A stretch of DNA of 64,000 nucleotides from Cordylochernes scorpioides (GCA_030710605.1 CP092865.1:34820244-34884243); one strand, 5' to 3'; positions 1 through 12,479 are shown, counted from the first letter of the stretch. The notes: generated by a model from the letters alone, not told the origin. Program-made: numbers and translations.

Positions 1-611
1 GATATTTCAGTCGCCTGCACAAAAAATATTTTTTATTTTTTTAACAAATGAATAAAAATTGTATGATATTGGGCTGAAACACACCTCCAAACAAAGATGC
101 TTTCCCAATACATTGATTTGATATCGAATATACATTCCCCTACTACCAGATAATTAAAATTATCAAAGTGAAAAAAAAAAGAATAAAAACACCTATGCTA
201 AAATAATATACAGTAAAACCCCGCTAATACGAACCCTGGATATAACGAACCTTCCCTTATAACGAACCCACGTCGATTCCCAATTCCATTCCATTGAAAA
301 TACCATCGTTATAACGAACTTTGCGATTTTTAGAATAAAGAACTACCCCTATAATGAACCTATTTTCAGTCCCAAAACGATAAAATATATTTAAACTACT
401 ATGCTTATAACGAACTTAGAATTGTAAAAAAAAAAAAAATTAAAACAACAAAATGTTGAGCCTGTTTCAGCTCGCGATTTCAAAACAATAAATTTAGCGG
501 AATTGTTTGTTTTAATTTTTAGACTTTATTTTTGCTGTATGTTGTATGAATTTTTACACATACTTTTTATTAAATAGAATGTCTTTGCATCCATTAAATT
601 TGAAATATAAA

Positions 612-811
612 TGCAACATCTTCGTACACATTTATTTTTAGCAAATCTTTATTGTCTTAGTAAAGTCTGATACAGCCTTTTATTGTTTATTTTCGAAACG
701 CCAAAAAGTAACAAAAACAAATCAAAAAGGGATGATGATAACCTGCGTCTTGCAGATTAACATTTTCATAGAAACATATATATATACATATTTATTGCTA
801 GCTATATATCA
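612..811 (-). repeat. 3' LTR of the gypsy element
   Basis: This 200-bp copy is the downstream LTR relative to minus-strand transcription. It differs from the upstream copy at two sites (a G/A in the GAAACGCC context near 699 and a G/C near 801). The high identity indicates a recent insertion. Confidence 0.93.
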
Positions 812-821
812 CCATCTCTCT

Positions 822-3684
822 TCAAACACGAAATCTCACAGGCGGTCTCCTCGCTCGAGGTGGGTTCCGCCTTAGGACAGGACCCTCCTCTTTCAAGGCC
901 TCGGGGTCCAGCGAGCGAAGAGGCTTCAATGACTTTCCATCGTCTGTATCACTCTGAACCTCTGAATCTTGATCCGACCGCTGGCTAGTTAGTCCTGGCG
1001 ACAGCGACTCCATATAACCTCTGTCTCGTACAACCTCCGAGATTATGGCACTGGGACCTGCTCCTCTTGAGTGCTCGGGTTGACGCTCTCCATCTCCACT
1101 CTCATCTTCCTCACCATTCCTCCACCTTTTTCTAATTTGATCCCTGTGATAGGCCTTTACCTGTCCGTGGATCAAAATGGTGTAGACTCTAGTTCCCTTC
1201 TTGCCCACAATTTTTCCTGGGATCCATTTATCACCACCTCTAAAGTTTTTACACCACACTAAATTATCTATCTGGAATTTTTCCAAATGGGTTCGCCGAT
1301 CATACTTCATTTGCCTGGCTTGCTGGTCCCTAACTCTAGATGCCAAGCTGGGATGTATCAACGATACTCTGGTTCGAAGCGCACGCCCAATAAAGAGCTC
1401 TGATGGAGTCTTTCCCGTTGTCACATGCGGGGTGCTTCGATATGCCAGAAGAACTTTTGATAAGGTGTCTTGAATGGTATCCCCAATTTTCCTTTCATTT
1501 TTATCCAGGGCAGTCTTAATTGTTCTAACCGCTCTTTCAGCCAAGCCATTACTTTGCGGGTGGTACGCCGGGATTAATGTTTGTTTAATTCCATTTCCTT
1601 CCAGAAAACCTTTCATTTCACTACCAGTAAACTGAGGTCCATTATCAGATACAAGTTCCTCCGGTAGACCATAGGAAGAAAAAAGTCGCCGTAGTTGCTC
1701 AATGGTTTTGCGTGTGGTGGTCTCTCTCATTGGGATGGCTTCGATCCACTTCGAATGACTATCTACTACTATTAATAAATTAATGTTTTCCTTATTTGAA
1801 AAATCAATGTGGATTCTTTGCCAAAGTCTGGTTGACCATCTCCAGGGTTGCCATTTTCCTTTATTTGGCCCATCCTGGGATTGCTGACAGCTTCTGCACT
1901 TATTTACCAAAAAACTCGATTTGGGTATCTAGATTTGGCCACCAAAAATGTGATCTTGCTACAGCCTTCATTTTGTTCATACCGGAATGAGTCTCATGAA
2001 GACAGTTCAACATTTTTATTCTGAGAGATGGTGGAATGACAACTCTCATTCCCCAAACCAAACACTCCCCATCTACAGTTAGCTCAAGTTTCCTTTGAAA
2101 ATAAGGTCTGAGGTGATCAGCCACCTTTTCAGGCCAGCCTTGCTGAGTATAAAATTTGGCCAATGAGAGCACTTCGTCTTTTTCAGTTTCCGTGGCAATT
2201 TCCTCTGCTGTGATCGGCAATTCTTCCACATAGGATAAAGCATAGACATTATTTAATCTTGGAATTTCTCCACAGCCCACAGGAAAACGTGACAGAAGAT
2301 CTGCATTCCCATGGTCTTGAGTTCTTCGAAATTTAATATCGTAAGTATAAGCTGACAAAATAAACGCCCAACGCTGCAATCTTGAAGTAGATAAGGTGTG
2401 GATTCCTGATCTTGAGCCCAAAATGGTCACCAATGGCTTATGGTCTGTAATAAGAATAAATTTTCTTCTATAAATAAATTGATGAAACTTGGTAACTCCA
2501 TAAATAATGGCTAGAGCCTCCTTCTCAATCTGAGAATAATTTTGTTCTGCTACCGATAAAGTCCGTGAGGCAAACATAATCGGTCTCTCCTGGCCTTCTA
2601 TAATATGTGACAACACAGCGCCCACTCCAATCTGCGATGCATCAGTGGCCAAACATAATGGCAAAGTCGCATCATAAGGGACTAGCACCCTCTCAGAGGT
2701 AATGCTATTCTTGCACTTGTCAATGGCCTCTCCACATTCCTTTGTCCAAACCCAAGGACGTTTTTTGTGAAGAAGCTCATGAAGAGGCTTCAAAAGCTCT
2801 GGCAAATTGGGTATGAACTTCCCATAAAAGTTTACCAAAACAAGAAATGACCTTAATTCAGAGATATTCGTAGGCGTTTTGGCCTTCTGTATTGCTTGTA
2901 CCTTATGATCTAAAGGTCTGATGCCCTCTTCCGTGACAAGATGTCCTAAATATTCAATTTCTTTTTGCAAAAATAGGCATTTTTCTTTCTTTAGTTTGAT
3001 ATTATACTTCGCCAAGCGAGCAAATATAGTCTTCAACAACGCCAGATGTTCTTCAATTGATGCTGTGGCTATAAGGACATCATCAATATAACAAATTACG
3101 CCTCCTATACCTGACAAAACCCTATCCATTACAGATTGAAAATAACTGGGCGCATTTGCCAATCCAAATGGCATTCTCTTAAACCTGAAAAGCCCTTTAT
3201 GAGTATTTATCGTTAGTAACGGTCGGGTGCCTGGGTCCACCTCTAATTGCAGATAAGCGTTCCTCAAGTCCAATTTAGAAAAGTATTTTCCCTTGGCCAA
3301 TGTGGAGAATAAATCTTGCTGTGTGGGAAGGGGATAGGCCGCAGTGTCCAAATATTTATTTAGAGTTACCTTGAAGTCGCAGCAAATTCTGATCTCTTTA
3401 TTTTTCTTCGGCACTACAACCACTGGAGTGGCCCATTTACTGCTCGCCACCTCACATAGATAACCCTTAGCCAACATTTTGTCTAATGCTTCAGTAACTG
3501 CTGGCCTAATGGCGAAAGGCACCGGACGAGCCTTATGGAAAATTGGATTCACATCACACATGTTTACTGAAAATGTGAAACCTTTTATTGGTTCGGTTGT
3601 CTCCACAAATAGGGCTTGATTTTCCTTCAAAATTTCCTCAATGGTAATTTCCACAGACATATGTTTTACCGCGAAACAGCCCAA
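822..3684 (-). pseudogene. pol: gypsy pol: reverse transcriptase, RNase H, integrase (one frameshift)
   Basis: The 594-codon segment 3684-1900 has RT with MPFGLANAPSYFQ and the catalytic YIDD (VICYIDDVLIA). RNase H follows with LATDASQIGVGAVLSH and ITDHKPLV, then the integrase zinc finger (HETHSGMNK ... CRSCQQ). At 1900-1910 the frame shifts within a run of six T on the coding strand. The second segment (1910-822) carries the integrase DDE core: IDFSN, VSDNGPQF and PQSNGLAERAV. A GPY/F-like tail follows (WIPGKIVGKKGTRVY). Length and domain order match a full pol. All catalytic motifs are intact, so the frame is one base from complete. Confidence 0.92.
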
Positions 3685-4817
3685 TTACAATCTATTTATC
3701 CATTCTCTTCCCATCAAAGCCCTCTTTTCTCCTTTCACCACCAACGCTCTAAGTTTGTAAGTAATATCTTGACACTCCACTTTGACATTGATTTTACTCA
3801 GAATGGGTACCACGGTACCATCATAAGTTCTTACAATAATACTCGCTTTTTCCAATTTCAAGTGTTGAAGACTATTTTTAAAATCCTTTTCTGATATCAG
3901 TGTTAGACCACTACCTGTATCCATTTCAAATTTAATAAAGTTTCCTTCTACTTTTAACTCCATCAGATAGGGAGGGTCACTTGAGGCAAAATTAATTTTA
4001 TACTCAGGTATCGTCACGCTTATAATTTTCTGGACATACTCTTCCTCCTCTTCTTGGTCTCCTATCTGATGTATATTTCCCGGCTGATTCTGATGTTGCC
4101 TTAGATTTCTTCTACTGCTCCAACATATTGAGGCAATGTGTCCTTTTTTATTACACTTAAAGCATATCGCCTCCTTAAATCTACATAGTTCTTTATGCTG
4201 TTTACCACAATGTTTACATTTGCCATTCTGGAAATTTGATTCAACCTTGCGTTCCATCCTCAACTTATCTACACAATCTTCACCCTGCTCCAAGTGAAAT
4301 AATTTTGTATTTTTCTCGGCCGCTTCCATAGATAATGCTATCTCAATTACTTTAGCTAAAGAAATGTCGCCCTCCGACAAAATTCTATTTTGTATTTTGG
4401 CATTATATAATCCACAAACCATTTTATCACGTAAAGAATCCTCCAGAAAATTTCCAAAGTTGCATGAGGAAGCCAAACGCTTAATTTCCACCAAGTAATC
4501 CGAGATGCTTTCTTCCTTTAATTGCATTCTTTTAAAAAAATGAACCTCTCTACTACAATTGAGCGCTTTGGAGAGAAGTGCCTTTTCAAGATATCTATTT
4601 GGTTATCAAAAGTTTTATCTTTAGGTAGAATAGGACTGCACAAATTCTTCAAAACACCATATGTTTTACTTCCCATGAGGGTTAGGAGATAAGCCTTTTT
4701 CTTCTCATCCCCTGCCTCCTCCAATATGAGAAACTGTTCCAATCGTTCATAAAACCTTTCAAAAGTTTCAGTTTCCTCATTATATTCCTTAAATTGGTAA
4801 CTAGCCATTTTTTTCAC
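3685..4817 (-). pseudogene. gag: gypsy gag and protease (one frameshift)
   Basis: Gag assembles the retrotransposon particle, and the aspartic protease matures it. The frame opens at 4817 (MKKMASYQF) and runs about 90 residues, then shifts at a run of seven T on the coding strand near 4533-4545. It resumes at 4527 (MQLKEESISDYLVEIKRLAS), a typical Ty3 gag segment. Two zinc knuckles follow: CKHCGKQHKELC and CFKCNKKGHIASIC. The protease active site reads DTGS (FEMDTGSGLTLIS), and the domain ends GREWINRL at a TAA (3685-3687). The next codons continue in the same frame into RT, so the stop either interrupts a gag-pol frame or is a mutation. The homopolymer location means the frameshift could be a sequencing error. 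Confidence 0.9.
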
Positions 4818-4959
4818 TCTTTCTTAAATTTGCATCCTAAAACTTTGCAATTTGTGTCTTTTAAAATTTACTTTTAGTTATATGCAAAATCAAAGATATT
4901 TTCTAAAAATATTTACTTCAAAATTCGAGGGTACTTACTCTTATATCCTCGTCGCCAAA

Positions 4960-5159
4960 TGCAACATCTTCGTACACATTTATTTTTAGCAAATCTTTAT
5001 TGTCTTAGTAAAGTCTGATACAGCCTTTTATTGTTTATTTTCGAAACACCAAAAAGTAACAAAAACAAATCAAAAAGGGATGATGATAACCTGCGTCTTG
5101 CAGATTAACATTTTCATAGAAACATATATATATACATATTTATTGCTACCTATATATCA
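4960..5159 (-). repeat. 5' LTR of the gypsy element
   Basis: This is the upstream LTR for minus-strand transcription, directly followed by the tRNA-Ser-type primer binding site. The TSD copy ATAAA follows at 5160-5164. Confidence 0.93.
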
Positions 5160-5982
5160 ATAAAAAATGCAAATGGCTTCCAAAATAAAGTAAAAAAAGG
5201 CATTTTAAAAACAAAAACGTTATTTCTTTAAAAAAAAAAGGCCATTTTCAGAACATTTTCAAAGTGAAGCAACACAGGCAAAATGATAAGAACATATTAA
5301 AATAAGTGAATATAACTTTTCAATTGTGAAAAATAAAATATAAAGCTATTAAAAATTGTTACAGAGACGAATCAACCTCAACTTTTGCCGCGATTGCGAT
5401 CGTACGTTTTAGGGCTAAAAAAAAAGTCCAAATAAACGGTCCCGTGATGAAACAAAAATTATTTTTATGCCATTAACTATGAGGATTTTGAAGACAGCAT
5501 TGTTTTGCATGACAGGTTAAAAAAATCGAAATCTAGACCTAAAAGAATATGTGGAAACATGAAATGGAAGAAAAACACTAACTTTATTTGAATGGTGCAA
5601 TGCTTGATGAATGCTTTGAAGCGACAAGGTATTGATGTTTTAAAATCATTTTATATCTTTGAATATATATTTAATAAAACTTTGCCTAGGATTTGTATTG
5701 ATTTTGAAATTAGACATAGGGGTCATGTATGTTAATGATAAGAAGAACCTATCATCTAATGATTTCTATTATTATTCTGTATTAATGTAAGGAGATTGGT
5801 CAATTAAGTGAATTAAAACAAAGTTACCACTATTAAGAGGCAACCTCTTCCTGTGTGCATGGCCGTCCTTTAATTATACGATATAAAAATTTTAAAAAGT
5901 AAAAAAAAAATAGCCAAACCGTGGCTATAGTGAACCAAAAGCTCTGTCCCATTGGGGTTCACTATAGATGGGTTTTACTGTA

Positions 5983-6655
5983 TACTGTTATATATACCAT
6001 CATTTTTTGTTTATATTTTAATGCTTTTAAATTTTATTTTTGATTACATTTTTAAAATTGATACAAATTTGATATCAATTATATGATTATATAAAACCTG
6101 AAAATACCTTAATTTTAATGATTCATTTAAATTTATTCAATTTTAGAAATATAGGAAGAGAGTTCTTAAGATAGTAAATATGTCTGCGCAAATTTAAAAA
6201 GATTTGAAAAATAGTTTATATATTCCAAAAATAACAAAGATGCACAATAAGGTCTAAATTACAATGAGTGAATGACTGATGAATGTTTTTGCAATGCACA
6301 TGGAAAACATATTTGGTTACTATTATTTTTAAAAATACCCAAACTCATTTATTATTGTATAACTTGATATAATTTGGATTTTAAGAAGTTAGATGTATTG
6401 AGATGGAAGGATAAAATGAAGATGCAACAAATTATAGGAACCAAACATTGCTTTTACACTGCAATAAGTTATGCCATTGAGAAAAAATAGTTGGACAAAG
6501 ATTATACATTATGTGGAAAATAGTACAAATGTGACATTGTACTGGGATAAAAGGGGCATAAATTAAGGAAAAACATTGCATTTCACTAAAATGCAATTTC
6601 CATTGTAATATAATATATGGAGTGTGAATTAAGGAACAAAAGTTCAATATTATAT
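5983..6655. other. AT-rich stretch, no gene seen
   Basis: The stretch is strongly AT-rich with stops in all frames. No recognised repeat ends or motifs are seen. Confidence 0.5.
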
Positions 6656-7135
6656 TGTGGCGAAGAAATAATTTATTATTTAATTTAATTATTCAACGGA
6701 AATATTTGAAATAGGTTTAAAATTTTACACACATTTGTTAAATCATCATTTAGTTGCCTAGCTTGCTTGCTCGATATTCTCTAGCTGTAGAGAGTTTTGT
6801 TGATTTGTTAATAATTGTCAACTAGTCGCAGTGACATCATCAGTGAATTCTTTCATACCTTCAAATATAAAAAGACTTGATTACTACGCCACAACTGGAG
6901 AAGCTGGACCGATACCCATTAAAAAGCTCTTCGAGGCTCTTTATAGGAGGAGGCTATGTGGCGAAGAAATAATTTATTATTTAATTTAATTATTCAATGA
7001 AAATATTTGAAACAGATTTAAAATTTTACATTTGCTAAATTATCATTTAGTTTCCTAGCTTGCTTGCTCCGTATTCTCTAGCTGTAAAGAGTTTTGTTGA
7101 TTTGTTTATAAATGTCGACTAGTCGCCGTGACGTT
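6656..7135 (+). mobile_element. gutted LTR element: LTR, 63-bp interior, truncated LTR
   Basis: The first LTR spans 6656-6893, starts TGTGGCGAAG and ends CGCCACA, giving 7-bp inverted ends typical of LTR elements. A second copy starts at 6957 and is homologous for about 180 bp before breaking off near 7135. Only about 63 bp lie between them, ending in a purine tract (AGGAGGAGGCTA) just before the second LTR, as a polypurine tract would. The interior has therefore been almost completely deleted, or this is a TRIM-like derivative. No coding capacity remains. Superfamily unknown. Confidence 0.6.
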
Positions 7136-8279
7136 ATCAATTAAATATTGATGAGGCTGAAGTGGGGATGTAAAGCTCATTTTATTGAGAGGCTGCAGTA
7201 CATTGTCCTGGTGGGCTATGGTCACCATGGCCCGTTCCAGGGCTGGGTTTGTGGTCCGGTCCCGGAGGGTTGTTGGGGTCCGATTCTCAACGGTGTAACC
7301 GTTGGAAGGGTTATATCTGTGACAGGACATCTTTCGTTCGCCGGGCAAGGAAAAAAGAAAGAAAAAATAATAATAAATAGCACGAAGGTCAAACGATAAC
7401 TGGCACGTTGTATTTTTAACGCCTTCCGCGAAAACGGTGGTCAGTGGTCAAATACAACTTGTATCTGTTATCTCTGTGGTGCCGTTTCACTGATAAATAA
7501 TAAATAAACAAAATTTAAAATAACTTTGTAACGGTCACATGTATTTCCGGTCGGTTGCTTGTTGACACACAACAATATGTTGCTCTCTCTTACACAATTT
7601 TTTATTGAGATCATTACGATATATAAATTCATTAAACTCTTTGTAAATGGTGAGCAGATATTAAAAGGTAAATATTATCAGATAAGAACTGTTTATACGT
7701 ATCTATATTATTTATTTTAAGATTTAAAAAATATAAAATTCAACAAATGGGATATTGAAGTATTTGCACCTATTACATGAAAAATAGCCTGATACCCTAA
7801 TATGATTGAGTGGAGATATGAAAAGAGAAGAAGACAGAGGAGAAAAAACCTATTAAAACTTGGTCTAAATTTTTACAAATTTAAATGTATTAAACAACAG
7901 AGTTCTTAAAATTTATATAAACAAAGTGGTTGATGTACGAGGTAGAAGCGATGTTATAAAAAGTAAAATGAATAACAATTTGAGGCAAGAGGGAATTAGG
8001 TGAATAAGTAAGATTCTCACATGATTTCCAGGAAATGTAACACTAGTGCCAACATTCCCCCGCCCATCGTTTACACAAGCCACTGATATGGCATGCAGCC
8101 AGCTAGCTAACCCTAGCACAAAGACACTGACATCAACTTGAGGACCAGAAAGGGTTGAGAACATTTATTTAGAAAAGGTCATTAGTAACTCATAACAAAT
8201 TTGTATTTATTGCTCAATTCATATTACTGTGAATATATAACAAGTGTTTAAATTTTTGGGGGTATGGATCCTGAGAAAT
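7136..8279. other. unclassified, moderately GC-rich 7140-7500, then AT-rich
   Basis: Base composition rises at about 7160-7480, where short open frames exist on both strands. None has a recognisable domain or clear splice context. The rest (7500-8279) is AT-rich with no supported feature. Confidence 0.3.
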
Positions 8280-8730
8280 ACATACCCCTCTTCTGGCAGC
8301 AATAACAAAACTTATATGACAGTGAATTGAGCCAGAGATTGGATGGCATGTATAGGTATTGCTTATCGTGCAGCTTCAACACAATACCTCAGTTCATTGA
8401 CAGTAGTGACTGCCATGAGGTAACAAGCCAGCCATTCAGCAACCTTTGACCACATGTTTTCCATTGGTCAGTGTTAAAAGAGAGAATGTATTAGCCAGTC
8501 AAACATTCTCTGCATGTAGAGAGGCCTATAAAATAACAGCCACATGAAGTAGTGAATCTTTTGCATAAAAAATAGTGTTGCCCAGGACTCAAATAAAAAC
8601 GACTTCCACAGGCACATCAGAATAGCAACAGGGATTTTCAAAGGGCCATGATTGCTGTCAAAAGGTAACTGAGACATATTCAATGCATTGCAAATATTGT
8701 TTTCGGCATTGCATACGATTGCTTTCACCT
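8280..8730 (-). pseudogene. Tc1-like transposase C-terminal relic
   Basis: Minus-strand conceptual translation contains PMENMWSKVAEWLA, then NELRYCVEAAR and AIPIHAIQSLAQF. This resembles the Tc1-family C-terminus (PIExxW, then IPxxxIxxLIxSM). Stops and frameshifts are frequent, and no terminal repeats were identified. The catalytic D/E residues are not recoverable. The resemblance is by eye, so another DDE transposase is possible. Confidence 0.4.
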
Positions 8731-9236
8731 GGATGATTTAGTGTAACTTAAGCGGCTGCTAGTTCATCTTAAAGTAAACGATGAGATGACAGAACAAAAT
8801 GTTATTTTATTTGAAAAGGAGAGACATGCACACAAAAGGGTTCTATAGTCTAAAAGCAAAAAGCGCTATACAAAAATTCTTTAAAAGTTTGTTTTTAAAT
8901 CGATCTTTTGGCCTTTTCTTTATTTTTTCAAAATATTTTTTTTTTCACATTTTTCCGATTGTATTCATTTATTTTGATCAATATAGTAATTATATCAATA
9001 TATCAAAAATAATCTTACGCCTTTAAAATAGTTTTGAATTTTGATAACAGATGGCGCTAATGCATCATATTATAAATATAGTAATTATTAGTTTTCCTTT
9101 CTTTTTAAACAGGCATTAATGCAATTTTATCTTTTACTAAAACTTCTTTATGAAATATTCTGAAAAAAAAAAGTTCCAATGATATATCTCTCTCAATTCA
9201 TATTAATTAAAATATATTACAATAGTATATAACTCC
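8731..9236. other. AT-rich; fragment related to the 34.8-35.5 kb palindrome
   Basis: Bases 9019-9065 (ending near GATGGCGCTAATGCATCAT) match, inverted, the outer flank of the palindrome at about 34807-34855. They mark a dispersed repeat family. Nothing else is supported here. Confidence 0.4.
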
Positions 9237-9504
9237 GCCCTTGCCGGTCCCAAGCCCGGATGAAAAAGGAGGAGGGGGAGCAGTAACAAGCTCACTAAAA
9301 AACCTGGGCTCAGCTGGCCCGGCTGATAGTACCCTTTAAGGGCTCCTGTTCCCGGGATACAGGATGAGAAGCCTTTGTACTCCATGTTATGAGTAGCTGC
9401 ACATGGCGTCTGTTCCTCATGTCAGAGGCGGCCATTTCTTTTGGAGCTAAGTCGGCCTGCCACTGGGCAGTGCTCCTAGTCATGATGACAAAGCCCAGGA
9501 TAAA
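9237..9504 (-). repeat. interspersed repeat, inverted partner of 11123-11372
   Basis: Reverse complementing 11123-11372 gives close similarity along the whole segment, for example shared AGCAGTAACAAGCTC, CCGGCTGATAGTACC and GATACAGGATGAG. The GC-rich composition differs from its surroundings. It may be the end of a non-LTR element, but no protein domain was identified. Confidence 0.6.
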
Positions 9505-9879
9505 AAAACAAGGAAGAGAGATCGGAAGGAAATAGAGTCTGCTGGAATGGAGGTCTCATGTGATGTTTTACATGTACATAGGACAGCTGACATCCCCCAA
9601 CCCACTGATAGATAGCCAAGAAGGTATGGGACAAGGTCACAGTAGAGGCAAATTTGCATTGGCCGCCGGTTATTTTATGATTATTTTTAGAAATCTGGGA
9701 CGTGAATTAGTGTTCTTTGGGTCCAAAGTGTTAAACTAACATGGAAATGGAATATTGAACATTTTGGACCCGAAGTCACATCTTTACCTAATGGGGAGTC
9801 AAACCCGAAGGATGAGAATTCAGGTCCAAAGTGTTAAAAACAAGAGGCATATCATGACTGAACACATGAGCATTTTTAA

Positions 9880-10410
9880 TGGCAGAGCGCCAAATAGTGG
9901 AACAAAATCACCTGAACATTGATTTTGGCTTGATCATTTTTTTTAATAACCCATTTCTTGAGAAATCATGAAACGCCAGCTACAAACACATTTCAGGCTG
10001 TTTACTCTTGCCAATGCGGTACAGGTTGTACCTCAATGACTATAAATTTTGGTCCTAGAGGCTTCCCGAGAAAACATGAACTAGGAGTTTTTTAAGACCA
10101 AATTTGCACATAATTACAATGATCATGTGAAATAATATGAAAAATTTCAGATGTTGGTATTTAAAACAAAGAGGTGTAGGCTGACAGCTCTAATTGGCAT
10201 TTTATATGGCAGAACACCATATCGTGTAACAAAAATCAACCAAACATTGTTTTGACTTGTTCCATATTTGAATAACCCAGTTCCTAATAAATCAAGAAAT
10301 GTCAACAATGCGTTTCAGGCAATGAATAAAAGGTCTTAGATGCTTTCTTAGAAAATCAAGAAATAAGTATTTTAGGCCAAAACTGCATAAATTACACTTA
10401 GTTATTATTA
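9880..10410. repeat. diverged direct repeat of about 310 bp
   Basis: The phrase GGCAGAGCGCCAAATAGTG near 9882 recurs, diverged, as GGCAGAACACCATATCGTG near 10207. Following sequences are alignable (AACATTGATTTTGGCTT versus AACATTGTTTTGACTT). The two old tandem copies lie between the inverted repeats at 9237-9504 and 11123-11372. No coding potential is seen in 9505-11122. Confidence 0.4.
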
Positions 10411-11122
10411 TGATGATGAAAACCAAATGATTTATAGCATCTTAATTTTCGATTCAAATTTAAAATGTCTACTGATTTCCCTTTTTTCTTATGGCAACCA
10501 TTTACCTCAATTAGAATTTTCTCATTATACATCAAATGTACATTAATGAAAGCGTTTTTATTTAAAAATAAATATACTTCATTTTTGTTTTTAAATATAT
10601 ATCATTATGATAATTTTTTTTAGATATTTTTATTGTTTTTTTTTTTTTTAAAGAATAACTATAAGAAGTCACACTATAAGGTCCCTAGAAAGCCCAAACT
10701 GGTTCTCCCCATGGCGTAGCATGAATTATTCCCTAAAAATCCAGGAGAGGTTGAAACAAGGGGAATGTTTAACACCATCTTAATTTGGAGGAGGGCATCT
10801 ACTTGCTCTTGAAGATCAAAATAGCTTCTGAGGGTACAAGAATATAAGACCTAAATCCAAATAAATTAATAGTGTGTGACATTTTGGTATCAGCGTTGTT
10901 ACCATCATTAGAAAAAGATTATTCACAATATTTTGTAACATTTTATCATATAATATATTTATACACAAATTTTATATTAATTTTATGAATATTCCATAAG
11001 ATGTGATTATTAAATTTTGAAGATCTAGAAATTTTTAAAAATATATATCTTCTTTCATATCTCCACCCAATCACATCAGGGTATCAAGCAAAACCATGAT
11101 GATTGGGCAACGTAGAATGGGT

Positions 11123-11372
11123 CTGCCTTTGTCATTAAGACTGGGAGCACTACTTAGTGACAGGTCGACTTAGCTCCAAATGGCTGCCTCTGATATGAGG
11201 AAGAGATACCATGTGCAGCCACTCCTAAGGAGTACAACGCTGCTCATCCTGTATCCCTGGATCAGGAGCCCTTACAAGGTACTATCAGCCGGGCTAGCCG
11301 AGCCCAGGTTTTTTAGGGAGCTTGTTACTGCTGCCCTTTCTTTTTCATCCGGACTTTGGCCCAAAAAAGGCT
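11123..11372 (+). repeat. interspersed repeat, inverted partner of 9237-9504
   Basis: This is the second arm of the inverted pair described at 9237-9504, about 1.6 kb away. A short stretch with several TTAGG-like words follows at 11405-11470, too irregular to be called telomeric. Confidence 0.6.
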
Positions 11373-11530
11373 GAAAAAGATATGATATCTCTGTATCAAT
11401 ATGTAGGGTTAGGTTAAATTCAAATGGGTAAAATACTTAGGTTAGTTTTTGAAAGGTTCAATTAGGTTAATTTCAGATTGCTTTAATTGTGACAGTTTTA
11501 GAAAAGTTAGTTATTTATGGTTATTTTATA

Positions 11531-11707
11531 TAGTAGAACCTTCTTTTAGCGGACACCCCACCAGCGGACACTTCTCCACAAAGGACAGTTTTCATTTGCA
11601 AAATTACCATTTTTATACTATTTAGCAACTCTCCGGTAAGAGGACACCTCTCTCTAAAGGGCAAGTTGGCTCTGCAATTTGGTGTCATTTGCAGGGAGGT
11701 TCTATTA
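11531..11707. mobile_element. pogo-like MITE, about 175 bp
   Basis: The ends are inverted (GTAGAACCTTC ... GAGGTTCTAT) and flanked by TA. Repeated GCGGACAC-type words resemble Tigger/pogo termini. The element has no coding capacity. The short length and paired TA suggest a miniature inverted-repeat element. Confidence 0.55.
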
Positions 11708-12479
11708 ATTTCAAATTCAAAATAAAATTTTTTATCGTATTTTTATTCAATTTTGTTACAGATAAAAGTTGAAATATTGGTGTGAAAATCTCCACTCTAT
11801 TTACATTTGGCCAAAATTTCCCTTCTTCCACAAATACATTTAGTTTATTAAATAAATTTAAAATGCATAAGGCAATAAATTATATTGCCAAAAAGTGACA
11901 ACAATTTTGGACCTGAATTGCACATAAATATAATTTTAATATTTTAGAAAACCTCATGATTACGGATTTAAAAAAAAGGTATAAACCCTACCATTTTAAA
12001 CGAAAAAAAATTACACAATTCTTTTTATAGAAATTTCAATATTTAAACTTACCTTTAAACTATATATTAGGAAATGTCAATTTTAATAAAGCATTAACAA
12101 AAAATGTTCAAAAGTTTAAAAGTGATTATTTAATTAACTGCTTTTTACCAAGAAATTTTCGAGTTGGAATAAAAGGGGGCAAGTTAAATTTCAAAGAATA
12201 TAAACAAAGCAAATAACCTTTTTAATCGAACTTTAATCTGTAGTTTTTTTTTTTTTTCAAACGTATACATTAACTCAATTGATTCGCGTTTAAGATGATG
12301 TAAGATTTAAAATAAATCATTTTTAAAATATTGATATCAAAATATAAATTGCTAAATATATATAAAGCGTTATTGTATGGTTTACTCCTGCCTTTCTATT
12401 ATAACTTACTATATTATATTAAAGATATTTTGATTTATCTATGCCTGAAAAAATAATTGCATATCTGGAAATAATGAAT
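11708..12479. other. AT-rich stretch, no gene seen
   Basis: Homopolymer-rich AT sequence with no terminal repeats, domain or RNA motif that I can support. Confidence 0.4.

Larger units (their letters stand above)
612..5159 (-). mobile_element. Ty3/gypsy LTR retrotransposon, nearly intact, with TSD
   Basis: Two 200-bp LTRs (612-811 and 4960-5159) differ at two positions. On the minus strand each starts TG and ends CA. The 5-bp target duplication ATAAA flanks the element at 607-611 and 5160-5164. The primer binding site TGGCGACGAGG (4947-4957, minus) lies two bases inside the 5' LTR and matches the 3' end expected of tRNA-Ser(GCT). A purine tract (812-823 on the minus strand) precedes the 3' LTR. 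The order is gag, protease, RT, RNase H, integrase, with no envelope frame. Gag with two zinc knuckles and a tRNA-Ser primer fit a mag/K02A2.6-like lineage, which is an inference. Coding is interrupted by two frameshifts and one stop. Confidence 0.93.
211..5980. mobile_element. pogo/Tigger-like DNA transposon, split by a gypsy insertion
   Basis: Imperfect terminal inverted repeats lie at 211-240 (CAGTAAAACCCCGCTAATAC) and 5950-5980 (its inverse, ending GGTTTTACTG), each flanked by TA, as expected for Tc1/mariner-pogo transposition. Removing the gypsy element (612-5159) leaves about 1.2 kb. No convincing transposase frame survives in 211-611 or 5165-5980. The left flank repeats the phrase ATAACGAAC several times. 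The family assignment rests on the CAGTAAAACC terminus and TA flanks only. It could be a non-autonomous derivative. It must predate the gypsy insertion it contains. Confidence 0.5.

Noticed and set aside
822-5159. Endogenous retrovirus with envelope
   Set aside because: After integrase the sequence goes straight into the 3' LTR. No envelope frame or transmembrane segment is present.
7106-7399. Coding exon on either strand
   Set aside because: Open frames exist on both strands because of GC-rich sequence. No domain or consistent splice site was seen.
11403-11470. Telomeric TTAGG repeat
   Set aside because: The TTAGG words are irregularly spaced and too few.
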